Of a DNA stretch of 33,021 bases, positions 1 through 8,340 are shown piece after piece. The notes under the pieces are model-generated. The model did not search any database. It had not been told where the DNA came from and saw only the letters and a list, made by a program, of their open reading frames with translations. The translations under genes and the position numbers were made by a program. Position 1 is the first letter of the stretch, and each line of letters starts with the position of its first letter. Origin of the DNA: Gnetum montanum (taxonomy: Eukaryota; Streptophyta; Gnetopsida; Gnetales; Gnetaceae); the NCBI GenBank assembly GCA_015680685.1, contig MNCI01009539.1, forward strand, positions 182,966 to 215,986, given 5' to 3'.

Positions 1-1578
1 TTACTTGCCCAACAAGTTAGGTAAGTTACAACAATTTTGGGTGGTTGCAACTACAAAAGAGATAAAAATGCTGCATCTAACACGTGTCCTTTGTAGTGGT
101 TACAAACATCATGGATTAAGGCTAGGAAGTTACAACTTCCACATAAAAATAAAAGATATAATAACGAAATGTATATTTTATTTTAAACCAACTCTCTTTG
201 CATCGCTGCATAAAACTATATATATTTAATCATATCTATCGGGCTCACGTGTTGGAGGCGCTAAAACTAGGGTTACAGCTTGCCGCGTTAAATTCTTGGT
301 CGTTGTCGCCCGTGGGTCCGCACTCCAGATCGAATTCAAGGATGTTGATGGTCATGCCGAATCCAGGTAGGCGCTGCTCCAAAGTGTCATTACGGGTGGG
401 TTTCCACAGACCCACCATGATATCATGGGCCGAAGGTCGCTTGGGTTTCACAGGAGTCATCCACTTCCACAGTGCCGACGCCCATGCCAGCGTCGCATTG
501 TTGGACAATGCATCTGGGTTGCTCAACAGATCCACTTTCAGAGATTCTCCGATCATTCTGTAGTTGAAGTTCTAGTACATGGGCAGAGCTTCGCGTCCGT
601 AGTAGGATGCTCCTGGTGCACAGGGGTAGATCAGGCTCTCCTGGCAGAATGAATTCTCTTCCGGGCTCAGCTCCTTCTTGTAGCACAGTCCCCACTGGTA
701 CTTGCTGTTTGCTCCCGCCGATGTGCTCACTGCCATTAATGACGCACATGATGTATTGGTGGCGACGTGTGTGAAAAATGCAGCAAGCTCCTTGAGCTGG
801 GTCCTCTCGCCGCCGACAGAGGCAAATCCCTTCTTATGCGAATCAAATGAGAAATTCTTGACAGCAAGAATGAAAGCCTGGTAATCCCAGAAGCCGGGGG
901 CGTGAGCAGTGGCAGAATCACTATTGGGAAAAAGCAGATCATACCAATCATAAGTGAGGATCTTGGTGATAGTTTTTTTGTAGCAGAGTTGCACAAAATG
1001 CCCTTTGCACTCGGCCGCCATCTTAACGCATCCAAGCTTTTTGCGCGTGCCATTGGACGAACTCTCGGCCTCGGCTGAAGCTGCCATGGCTAGACTATCT
1101 AAACAAAATCTGACCAGGTGGAGAATATTTGAAACAGGAAGAAGAGATAGGATTGAAGTGGAATGGAAGACGATGTCTCTTTACAGATGATCATGCATTA
1201 CTGTTGTTGCAACACCCAAGAAGAAGAAGTCGTAGTAACCATAGCTTTCTTGCATATTCTGGGCTTCAGTTTGACCTGGAAGCAGTACTAGTTAACCTCT
1301 ATGAAATCATTGAAATGTCAATAATGTAACTGTTGTGGAATTCTTCAGACTTGAGCCATGGTTGCTCCACCTTCTCCTTGTGATGATGACTCTTAGATAA
1401 CGCATAACCCAAAGACAATTTCCAGCATTCCACAAATCAAATCCACAAAAATTTGTGACAACCCAGCACATAGACCAGACCTTCTACTACATGAATACGC
1501 AGACCCTTGATTGCTTCCTTCATTGCTTGCTTCAATCTGCAAATTCCTGTTCCATGAAGTGGCCAAAATGTGCCAACA
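1..1578 (-). repeat. 3' LTR (first half only; continues left of the window)
   Basis: This is the gap-free duplicate of 5580-7157. In element orientation it begins TGTTGGCACATTTTGG at 1578, immediately after the purine tract. It contains the damaged second copy of the chitinase-like ORF. The window cuts it inside U3, before the TATA box seen in the other LTR. Confidence 0.87.
245..1087 (-). pseudogene. Chitinase-like protein, broken copy in the 3' LTR
   Basis: This is the LTR partner of the ORF at 5824-6834. It reads from MAASAEAESSS (1087) to the same C-terminus (245) in one frame, but the Trp of the conserved YWN motif is a TAG stop (plus-strand CTA, 572-574). A second stop (TAA, 1183-1181) closes the N-terminal extension that is open in the other copy. 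The residue aligned with the catalytic Glu is Asn here (ATNTS), against Asp in the partner. There are no frameshifts. The two LTRs were identical at insertion, so these changes are presumably later. Confidence 0.85.
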
Positions 1579-1597
1579 TTTCTGCCCCTTTAAAAAG
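1579..1597 (-). other. Polypurine tract of the gag-pro element
   Basis: The minus strand reads CTTTTTAAAGGGGCAGAAA and then TGTTGG, the first bases of the 3' LTR. This is the expected plus-strand priming site. The 187 bp between it and the protease stop (1598-1784) are A/T-rich and hold no other feature I can name. Confidence 0.8.
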
Positions 1598-1784
1598 CAT
1601 AAAGAAATTTATGCAAACCTCATTTTAAAACTAAACTGTACTTGAAGCTTCCATTGAATTTTTACAACTGAATAGAAATATTTTTGGAGGGAAATTTCCA
1701 TCAAACATAAGGTTTGGTGGTATAAAAACCTCATTCATAACAAAACAAAAAAAACTTTACATTATTAAGTCCTTTGTTCATGGA

Positions 1785-3221
1785 CTATTCTTGAGATTGG
1801 AAGAAAATGGTGAGGATTTCGCTGGTAGGAATCCTCATATCTCTAACCCTCTCGTAAGCAATCTCTCTATTACTTTTTGGCTTGTTGGAGTTTTCAACTT
1901 GATCCTCTTGAGATTTATCTTCAACAATCCTCTCACCTTCTTTCTCAAATGAATTCTCATTTTCTTGGAGTGTACAAATTTTGTTTTCAACACCTCCTTT
2001 TTCAACCATTTTACTTTTTCCATTTGAAGTAATGTTATCAATCATCAAAGGTTCACTATAGATGTATATTTGATTTGGTTCTCCTTTCCAAGGTAACCAC
2101 ATGTGAGAATAATCTGTTGATATGTAACCTGAGAAATTCTTGCTCCAACTTCTACTCAATAAGAGACTATGTGAATCTGGTATATCTGCCACTTGAATAG
2201 TTACTTTACTTCTAATGCGGGGTTCAGAAGCAATTTCCAATAGAACATTTGGTAATTGACCCACAATCTTCACTCTACTTTTATCCACTTGAACAATCTT
2301 TTTATTTGATTTTTCAGGAATCAAACCAAGTTTCTTACATATAGACAATGGCATTATAGTAGACGTAGCTCCAGAATCAACCAAACAATTGTGTAAGTAT
2401 TTATCTTTTAATTTCATTGTCAAAAGAAAAGGAGGAGCTTCCTTATCATACGAAGTCTTTAATTTCTCATCATTATTAGACACATAACTTAACTCTGATT
2501 CTCTAGCTCTCCTTTTACCTTTAATGAATTCTAAAGCCTTTCTTTGCTGATCTCCTATTTGAAGCAACTGATAGAGGCTAATATTGGCTTTGACATGTTT
2601 AAGGTCTTCAATCAAATCATACTCTCCATCACCAATAAAGCTTGATCTCTTTACCCATTTATTTAAAGACTGATTTGGAATGTTTTTCTCCACTTGATTT
2701 TCTTTACCTTTATTCTTATCCATTCTACTTGGCTTAAAAGCTCTTCTCTTAGTAGATGGATCCGTAATAACATTTGGGGGTCTAGAAGTAGTTAATATTT
2801 CTTTTGATCGAAGACTATATCCATTTTCCTCATTGTTATTGCATTCCTCATCTGATGACATATCTTCTTCAGAACTTGATAGAGAAGAAGTATCACTAGA
2901 TCCATTGCTAGAAGATTTACTTACATAATGAACACTTAATAACTCATCATCAGATTCAATATCAAGAAAGTTGGACATAATAAGATCACTTTCATCCTCA
3001 TCTTCTACTAACTTAGTGTCTTGATGCTTATGCTTCCTATTTTTCTTTTCTTCCTTGATATTAACTCTTGCCAAGGCTTTTTCAAGCTTCACTATTTTGT
3101 TAGACATATCTCTCATTAATTGTCCTTTTTTAGATCCCACTCTTTCATGTTCTTGCTCTATCTTAACATGAGATGGACCCGGTAAAGCTTTAAATTGAAC
3201 TAAATCTTGTATAGGAATCAT
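1785..3221 (-). CDS. Retrotransposon Pro ORF (retropepsin-like aspartic protease)
   Basis: 478 codons from the first ATG after the gag stop. Residues 1-60 are charged and could form a coiled coil (MRDMSNKIVKLEKALARV). Residues 75-130 are acidic and serine-rich. The protease core is at about 264-390: LVDSGATSTIMPLSICKKLG (280-299) has the DSGA active site, with a flap and second strand (KIVGQLPNVLLEI, VADIPDSHSLLLSRSW) after it. In other Ty3/gypsy elements reverse transcriptase would follow. Here the frame ends after a lysine- and glutamate-rich tail (IFFQSQE) and the purine tract comes about 190 bp later, so pol is missing. The frame is the same as gag. It has no internal stop, so this element is far younger than its neighbours. 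Confidence 0.83.
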   Translation of the reverse strand: MIPIQDLVQFKALPGPSHVKIEQEHERVGSKKGQLMRDMSNKIVKLEKALARVNIKEEKKNRKHKHQDTKLVEDEDESDLIMSNFLDIESDDELLSVHYVSKSSSNGSSDTSSLSSSEEDMSSDEECNNNEENGYSLRSKEILTTSRPPNVITDPSTKRRAFKPSRMDKNKGKENQVEKNIPNQSLNKWVKRSSFIGDGEYDLIEDLKHVKANISLYQLLQIGDQQRKALEFIKGKRRARESELSYVSNNDEKLKTSYDKEAPPFLLTMKLKDKYLHNCLVDSGATSTIMPLSICKKLGLIPEKSNKKIVQVDKSRVKIVGQLPNVLLEIASEPRIRSKVTIQVADIPDSHSLLLSRSWSKNFSGYISTDYSHMWLPWKGEPNQIYIYSEPLMIDNITSNGKSKMVEKGGVENKICTLQENENSFEKEGERIVEDKSQEDQVENSNKPKSNREIAYERVRDMRIPTSEILTIFFQSQE

Positions 3222-3233
3222 AACTCTTTCTTC

Positions 3234-4058
3234 TCATTTTTGAATCGCAATATTTTCTTCAGGATTCAAGTTCAATTGTTTTTCTAACTGTATAGCTTCA
3301 CTGAAGTAGTCATTTAGTGTAGTTAAGTTTGGAGTTCTCCTTAACCAAATTGAAATGTTGGGGTTGACAGCCTTAAGGTAAGTTTCCTTAAGCATTTCTT
3401 CTGATGGCCTATATTGCCTTTGAAAGAGTCCACAAATTCGTTGAAATTTAATGTTGAAATCTATAATTGACTCTTTAACTCCTTGTTTAGCTTGCATTAG
3501 CCCACAGTATAGTTGTTGTTGATCTAATTGATTACCAAATTGAACTAAGAAAAGATTCTTCATGTCATCCCAACTTGTAATACTATTACTTGGTAAGTTT
3601 GAATACCAAATCTGAGCCATATCCTTTAGATTTGATACAAACAACCTACAAGCTTGATCTTCATGTTGAATATTTGCATGAGCTAAAGCTAACTCAAACA
3701 CGTGAATATATTCTTCAGCTAAATAAGCTTTTCCAAGAATAAAAGGCTTAGGCAAATATTTGTAAACTACCTTAGGAATATCATTGTAATTTTGAAATCC
3801 TAATGGTGTAACTCCTTGCCAAGGATTTTCCATCCTATTCTTTTGTAATATTGAACTCTTAGAATATCTAGATCTTCTCTTGTAAATCAATAAACTAGAT
3901 ATAATGGGTGATCTTCTTGATCTTCTAGTTTTCACTCCACTACTTGTTCCCAATTCAGAAACTTTCTTTTCTTCTTCTTCTGATGAAGAATCAGTCTTAG
4001 AATTTGGAATATCTTTTGAAACTTTGAAACTTTCCAAACTATGAAATTTCTTGGTCAT
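3234..4058 (-). CDS. Retrotransposon Gag protein
   Basis: 274 codons starting MTKKFHSLES, about 110 nt downstream of the PBS as expected for gag. An acidic and basic N-terminus (1-75) is followed by a capsid-like region of the retrotransposon gag family (about 105-265). Family-like signs are AQIWYSNLPSNSITSWDDM (148-166) followed by a phenylalanine-rich helix (NLFLVQF), then IIDFNIKFQRICG (198-210) and YFSEAIQLEKQL (251-262). No CCHC zinc knuckle is visible here or in the next ORF. The frame ends in a single TGA (3236-3234). The protease ORF follows in the same frame 12 nt later, so the two may once have been, or may be by readthrough, one Gag-Pro polyprotein. The role would be particle assembly and RNA packaging. 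Confidence 0.82.
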   Translation of the reverse strand: MTKKFHSLESFKVSKDIPNSKTDSSSEEEEKKVSELGTSSGVKTRRSRRSPIISSLLIYKRRSRYSKSSILQKNRMENPWQGVTPLGFQNYNDIPKVVYKYLPKPFILGKAYLAEEYIHVFELALAHANIQHEDQACRLFVSNLKDMAQIWYSNLPSNSITSWDDMKNLFLVQFGNQLDQQQLYCGLMQAKQGVKESIIDFNIKFQRICGLFQRQYRPSEEMLKETYLKAVNPNISIWLRRTPNLTTLNDYFSEAIQLEKQLNLNPEENIAIQK

Positions 4059-4151
4059 GAACTGAAAATAGTATCTGATTTCTTAAACCTTACAAATAAT
4101 TGTTGATGTACTAAAATTATAAGACTTATGAACCTAGAGGCTTAATTTTCA

Positions 4152-4169
4152 TCCCTCCTTATAGCGCCA
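4152..4169 (-). other. Primer-binding site of the gag-pro element
   Basis: TGGCGCTATAAGGAGGGA on the minus strand begins 7 nt inside the 5' LTR end. TGG would pair with the CCA end of a tRNA primer. The same motif with one or two changes (TGGCGCTAGAAGGAGGGC) occurs at the equivalent place in the compact element at 18939-21151. I did not identify the tRNA. Confidence 0.75.
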
Positions 4170-5458
4170 AATGAACTGTTGGTGACCATTTGGGACACGA
4201 CCGCCAACAAGTATCCTCGAACAGGATTTAGGTGCCTGCTGGTCTCTGGAAACACCAAGGATCAAATAACTCCAAATAAACTCAGTAGTTAATGTGAGTA
4301 TGTGTATGTGCTCTTACGACGTGCGGTTGTGAGAAATGTAATGATTGCCTTGTATGTAAACTACAAATAACTTACTTTAAAGAGATTCAGCCAACTTTGT
4401 CAAGTACTGTGAGTTGTTGAAAATTTCCTATTTTGTTCAACTGCCTAGTCTACGCGGTCCTTATAATACCTACTTGTAACAAATAAAATTTTGCAAAAAC
4501 ATTTGAGCACAACTCCGCAATCTACTCCTAATTTTCCCCAGAGAAAGAGATAGTTCCACAAGAAAACTAGAAATAGAGCAAGATTCGATGGAAATAAGCA
4601 GAAAAGAAAAGAAAGCAGATTTGTGTAGACCTCAAATATTTAAACAAGGTAAAATGACACGAGTAAACACTTCGCAATAAAGCTATCCCAAATTCAATAT
4701 CTACGAATTGTTCAAACTTCCAAGGCTCAAACAAGCAATATCTTCAAGACAATCCTATTATGCTACCAAAAATTGCTGCGTAAACTACCACGTACGAGAC
4801 TCCATTTTGACTAGATAATAGATGTCAACGATTGCATTCAAACAGAACCTTTAAAAGACTTGACAATTTCTGATTGAAATACCACGAGAATTCACTTTAA
4901 AGATAAAAAGAAGCTATTCTGGTCCCATCAAAATACCAAAGATTTTCTGAACCCTCTCGACTACTGAATTGTTCAACGGCGTGACTACAAACAGAGGCTC
5001 TCTTACAACAATCCCAATAGCAGTTCCCACACGTTGCACAATAATGAAATTTACTACTAAAATGCTCTTAAGGCTTTTAAACACAAGCGCTTCTATGGCA
5101 AAATTTTAATAGAAATTTCTATCGGGCAACAAGAACAATAAGAGCAATCTAAAAATCCCAAAATTACTTGCCAAGGATGATACTATCTAAACCACTAGCT
5201 AAACAATTTAAACAAAACAAAAAATGAAATGCATAACTCACAGGACCATGACAAAGAGGCTGAAATCTTTATTCTAGCAAGCCATCTTACAAGCAATCGT
5301 TCACACTTTCTTCTTTACAAAATGCTCTTCTCCCAAGACTCAAAGTGTCTCCAAGTGAGAGCCCAAGTGCTAACTAGTAGCCTTCAAAGTGTGATGTATG
5401 AGACCCCAATTGTTGATAATGATTTCAAGTGATGATCCTCCCTCCTTTCCCCCTGAAG

Positions 5459-5468
5459 CCTTTTTATA
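5459..5468 (-). promoter_or_regulatory. LTR TATA box (TATAAAAAGG)
   Basis: The minus strand reads CCCTATAAAAAGGC, the best core-promoter match in the 2981-bp LTR. An AATAAA follows at 5273-5268. If this is the element promoter, transcription starts near 5435 and the chitinase-like ORF lies wholly in U3. The equivalent place in the 3' LTR is outside the window. Confidence 0.6.
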
Positions 5469-5530
5469 GGGTTCAAAGGTAGGTAGGGAAGTTACATATT
5501 CAAAAATATCTCACCTAACTTTTCTCCCAA

Positions 5531-5603
5531 GTAACTTGGTCAACCAATTAGGAGATTACTTGCCCAACAAGTTAGGAGCTTACTTGCCCAACAAGTTAGG
5601 TAA
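5531..5603. repeat. Three imperfect 24-bp tandem units in the LTR
   Basis: Units start near 5531, 5556 and 5580. The last two share TTACTTGCCCAACAAGTTAG exactly, and the first is diverged (GTAACTTGGTCAACCAATTAG). They sit just upstream (in element sense) of the TATA box and may be U3 enhancer repeats. Window base 1 corresponds to the start of the third unit, so copy number in the 3' LTR cannot be compared. Confidence 0.7.
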
Positions 5604-5823
5604 GTTACAACAATTTTGGATGGTTGCAACTACAAAAGAGATAAAAATGCTGCATCTAACACGTGTCCTTTGTAGTGGTTACAAACATCATGGATTAAGA
5701 CTAGGAAGTTACAACTTCCACATAAAAATAAAAGAGATAATAACAAAATGTCTATTTTATTTTAAACCAAATCCCTTTGCATCGCTGCATAAAACTATAT
5801 ATATTTAATCATATCTATCGGGC

Positions 5824-6834
5824 TCACATGTTGGAGGTGCTAAAACTAGGGTTACAGCTTGCCGCGTTAAATTCTTGGTCGTTGTCGCCCATGGGTCTGC
5901 ACTCTAGATCAAATTCAAGGATGTTGATGGTCATGCCGAATCCAGGTAGGCGCTGCTCCAAAGTGTCATTATGGGTGGGTTTCCACAGACCCACCATGAT
6001 ATCATGGGCCGAAGGTCGCTTGGGTTTCACAGGAGTCATCCACTTCCACAGTGCCAATGCCCATGCCAGCGTCGCGTTGTTGGACAATGCATCTGGGTTG
6101 CTCAGCAGATCCACTTTCAGAGATTCTCCAATCATTCTGTAGTTGAAGTTCCAGTACACGGGCAGAGCTCCACATCCATAATAGGAGGCTCCTAGTGCAC
6201 AGGGGTAGATCAGGCTCTCCTGGCAGAATGAATTCTCTTCCGGGCTCAGCTCCTTCTTGTAGCACAGTCCCCACTGGTACTTGCTGTCTGCTCCCGCCAA
6301 TGTGCTCGTTGCCATTAATGACGCACATGATGTATCAGTGGCGACGTGTGTGAAAAATGCAGCGAGCTCCTTGAGCTGGGTCCTCTCACCGTCGACGGAG
6401 GCAAATCCCTTCTTATGCGAATCAAATGAGAAATTCTTGACAGCAAGAATGAAAGCCTGGTAATCCCAGAAGCCGGGGGCGTGAGCAGTGGCGGCATCAC
6501 GATTGGGAAAAAGCAGATCATACCAATCATAAGTGAGGATCTCGGTGATAGTTTTGTTGCAGCAGAGTTGCACAGACTGCCCTTTGCACTCGGCCGTCAT
6601 CTTAACGCATCCAAGCTTTTTGCGCGTGGCATTGGACGAACTCTCGGCCTCGGCCGAAGCTGCCATGGCTAGACTATCTAAACAAAATCTGACGAGGTGG
6701 AGAATATTTGAAACAGGAATAAGAGATAGGATTGAAGTGGAATGGAAGACGATGTCTCTTTGCAGATGATCATGCATTACTGTTGCTGCAACACCCAAGA
6801 AGAAGAAGTCGTAGTAACCATAGCTTTCTTGCAT
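5824..6834 (-). CDS. Chitinase-like protein (GH19 pseudo-enzyme, CTL1/POM1 type) inside the 5' LTR
   Basis: The open frame has 336 codons; Met57 (at 6666) is the likelier start. It has the better context, and the 3' LTR copy carries a stop upstream of that Met but not in the next stretch. From about residue 76 it matches GH19 chitinases of the CTL1/POM1 type, which are wall-associated proteins linked to cellulose assembly. Landmarks are ECKG..VQLCCN (82-92), HAPGFWDYQAFI (118-129), the active-site region FFTHVATDTS (160-169), WGLCYKKELSPEE (188-200), GALPVYWNFNY (222-232) and PSAHDIMVGLWKPTHNDT (274-291). The catalytic Glu of the usual HET motif is Asp167 here; the second acidic residue (Glu195) remains. 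The segment of about 20-30 residues before the C-terminal cysteine region that family members have is missing (ECRPMGDNDQEF). No intron interrupts the domain, whereas plant relatives usually have introns, suggesting capture through RNA. A clear signal peptide is not seen. It lies in sense orientation in retrotransposon U3. Expression is unknown. Confidence 0.85.
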   Translation of the reverse strand: MQESYGYYDFFFLGVAATVMHDHLQRDIVFHSTSILSLIPVSNILHLVRFCLDSLAMAASAEAESSSNATRKKLGCVKMTAECKGQSVQLCCNKTITEILTYDWYDLLFPNRDAATAHAPGFWDYQAFILAVKNFSFDSHKKGFASVDGERTQLKELAAFFTHVATDTSCASLMATSTLAGADSKYQWGLCYKKELSPEENSFCQESLIYPCALGASYYGCGALPVYWNFNYRMIGESLKVDLLSNPDALSNNATLAWALALWKWMTPVKPKRPSAHDIMVGLWKPTHNDTLEQRLPGFGMTINILEFDLECRPMGDNDQEFNAASCNPSFSTSNM

Positions 6835-7157
6835 ATTCTGGGCTTCAATCTGACCTGGAAGCAGTACTGGTTAACCTCTATGAAATCATTGAAATGTCAA
6901 TAATGTAACTGTTGTGGAATTCTTCAGACTTGAGCCATGGTTGCTCCAGCTTCTCCTTGTGATGATGACTCTTAGATAACGCATAACCCAAAGACAATTT
7001 CTAGCATTCCACAAATCAAATACACAAAAATCTGTGACAACCCAGCACATAGACTAGACCTGCTACTACATGAATACACAGACCCTTGATTGCTTCCTTC
7101 ATTGGTTACTTCGATCTGCAAATTCCTGTTCCATGAAGTGGCCAAAATATGCCAACA

Positions 7158-7379
7158 GATGGTTGGACAATGAAAAAGTTGACCCTCTACAAAAACTTCA
7201 TAAAAGGAGCATTAGCTCAAGTGGCAAAGCTAGACATGGTTTCTTCTTTTGAAGAGGAGAGAAAATTTTTGACACTAACTCAAGCTTATTTACAACCATT
7301 CCTTTTTAAAAAACAAGAGAGAAATGTTTTGAGACTAAATCAACTTGTAACTAAGCTTTTAGAAAGAAACATTTTTTTA
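7158..7379. other. Short unexplained stretch between two retroelements
   Basis: This sequence lies just outside the 5' LTR and next to the LTR of element A. A small plus-strand frame (7149-7382) starts inside the LTR, so it is not an original gene. I recognise no domain. If the gag-pro element has a 5-bp target duplication, its right copy is GATGG (7158-7162). Confidence 0.4.
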
Positions 7380-8340
7380 TGAGTGGCGAGGTACCTCTAC
7401 ACCCAACCATACAAATCACAATGCATTCACACATGATCTACTCAAATTATATAGACTTTAGCATTTCCAATGCACTAGCCCTTTAATAAGTGAAACTAGC
7501 CTTTATGCTCAATTGTTGTCTTTCCAATTACACTTGTGATGTTCATTGGTATGGTTAAGTATAATTGAGCCATTCGATTTTTATCATTTTGTGTTTTATA
7601 AGTTGGTGCTTAAATGTAGATAAAAGTAATTTGATTAATTAATCGAAATGAACTAATTTACTAACATTTAATTAATTCTAACATAAGTATCCATTCCCAC
7701 TTTCCATACACATCATGAAGCCATGTATCTACTATTGGATGACCAAACACTACGCTATTAGGTGTACCAAGCAATACCACTACTGGGATAAATACATGTT
7801 ACACTCAAAGTGATTGTACTTATGTATTTAATCTATCTAGCTTGATTACCTCATTAACTCAATTGCTAGAAAATATTTGCAAAATAATTAAAAATAATTA
7901 ACAAATAATTAAAAACATTGAATGCATATATAAAATAGCTAATCTATCCAAAGTGTTATAAGGTTTATTAGAAAGTTTATCTTTATTACTACACACACTA
8001 TCATGCTCATGTAAAACAATGCCCAAATAAAGATCCATACACTCAATGACTCCTACTGTAGGCACTCGAGGAAAAAAACTCTAATTTTTGAATAGAAAAA
8101 CTGCAAAAGATTTGTTGTTATTGAAATCTAGATTACCATAAATGTGATTGATAGGTGCATATTTATAAGTAGTAGACAAACATTACGTTGACGAGGCCTT
8201 GTCGATGTAGAGAAATATGCATCGATAAGGCCTCGTTGATGAGGCCTCATCGACGTAGGGCAAGATGTGTTAATGGGGCCTCATTAATGTAGCCAACCAA
8301 CAACAACTCATCATACAACCACATTTGAATAAAAACTCAT
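7380..8340 (-). repeat. Element A 3' LTR (diverged)
   Basis: Ordered matching blocks tie it to 15263-16060: GTACCTCTACACCCAACC with GTACCCCCTACACCTAAT, CCCACTTTCCATACACATC with CCACTTGCTATACATATC, GTACCAAGCAATACC with GTACCAAGTATTTGC, and GTAGGCACTCGAGG with GTGGGCACTTAGAG. On the minus strand a TATA motif (TATAAATA) lies at 8167-8160. The low end resembles an LTR terminus (CCACTCA); the high end is not resolved. Confidence 0.6.
8185..8295. repeat. GAGGCCT/TCGATG repeat cluster in U3 of element A
   Basis: Four imperfect, partly palindromic units of roughly 25-30 bp are built from GACGAGGCCTTGTCGATGTAG-like sequence, each with GAGGCCT or GGGGCCT and mostly with CG dinucleotides. They lie directly upstream (minus-strand sense) of the TATA motif, so enhancer repeats are plausible. 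Related but CpG-poor sequence occurs at 15930-16000 and near 30500. Confidence 0.6.

Larger units (their letters stand above)
1..7157 (-). mobile_element. Non-autonomous gag-pro LTR retrotransposon carrying a chitinase-like ORF in its LTRs (left end outside window)
   Basis: Bases 1-1578 align with 5580-7157 at a constant offset of 5579 with no gap. By hand I count about 67 substitutions, roughly 4%. The repeats bracket a minus-strand gag and protease. Read on the minus strand, the upstream repeat starts TGTTGG at 7157 and ends CCAACA at 4177. A PBS lies 7 nt inside it, and a purine tract directly precedes the downstream TGTTGG at 1578. These are the hallmarks of 5' LTR-PBS-gag-pro-PPT-3' LTR. 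The internal region (1579-4176, 2598 bp) is shorter than one LTR (2981 bp) and has no RT, RNase H or integrase, so movement would have needed proteins in trans. Plant elements with gag but no pol (TR-GAG type) are the nearest known class. By extrapolation the 3' LTR continues about 1.4 kb left of the window, so its outer end and the target-site duplication cannot be seen. Confidence 0.88.
4177..7157 (-). repeat. 5' LTR (complete, 2981 bp)
   Basis: In element orientation it runs from 7157 (TGTTGGCATATTTTGG) to 4177 (GGTCACCAACA), so the ends form a 6-bp inverted repeat TGTTGG/CCAACA. It contains the chitinase-like ORF in its first half. A TATA box lies at 5468-5459 and an AATAAA at 5273-5268. 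From these I infer U3 of about 1.7 kb (7157 to about 5435), a short R, and a U5 reaching 4177. No other ORF in the R-U5 part resembles a known protein. About half of the partner LTR lies outside the window, so only the 5580-7157 part is confirmed by the duplicate. Confidence 0.85.

Noticed and set aside
198-563. Plus-strand frames over the chitinase-like copies (198-563, 5777-6142 and similar)
   Set aside because: They are antisense to a clearly recognisable GH19 protein and recur only because the LTRs are duplicates.
5796-5806. TATATATA-like motif downstream of the chitinase-like ORF as the LTR promoter
   Set aside because: TATAAAAAGG at 5468-5459 is a better core promoter match and is followed by an AATAAA at a sensible distance; the AT run at 5800 is less specific, though it cannot be excluded.
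245-6834. Tandemly duplicated host chitinase-like genes
   Set aside because: The duplicated blocks end exactly at TGTTGG termini, with a PBS on one side and a purine tract on the other and gag-pro between, so they are LTRs of one element rather than a segmental gene duplication.
7149-7382. 77-codon plus-strand gene next to the LTR
   Set aside because: Its start codon lies inside the LTR terminus and the peptide matches no family I know, so the frame exists only because of the insertion.
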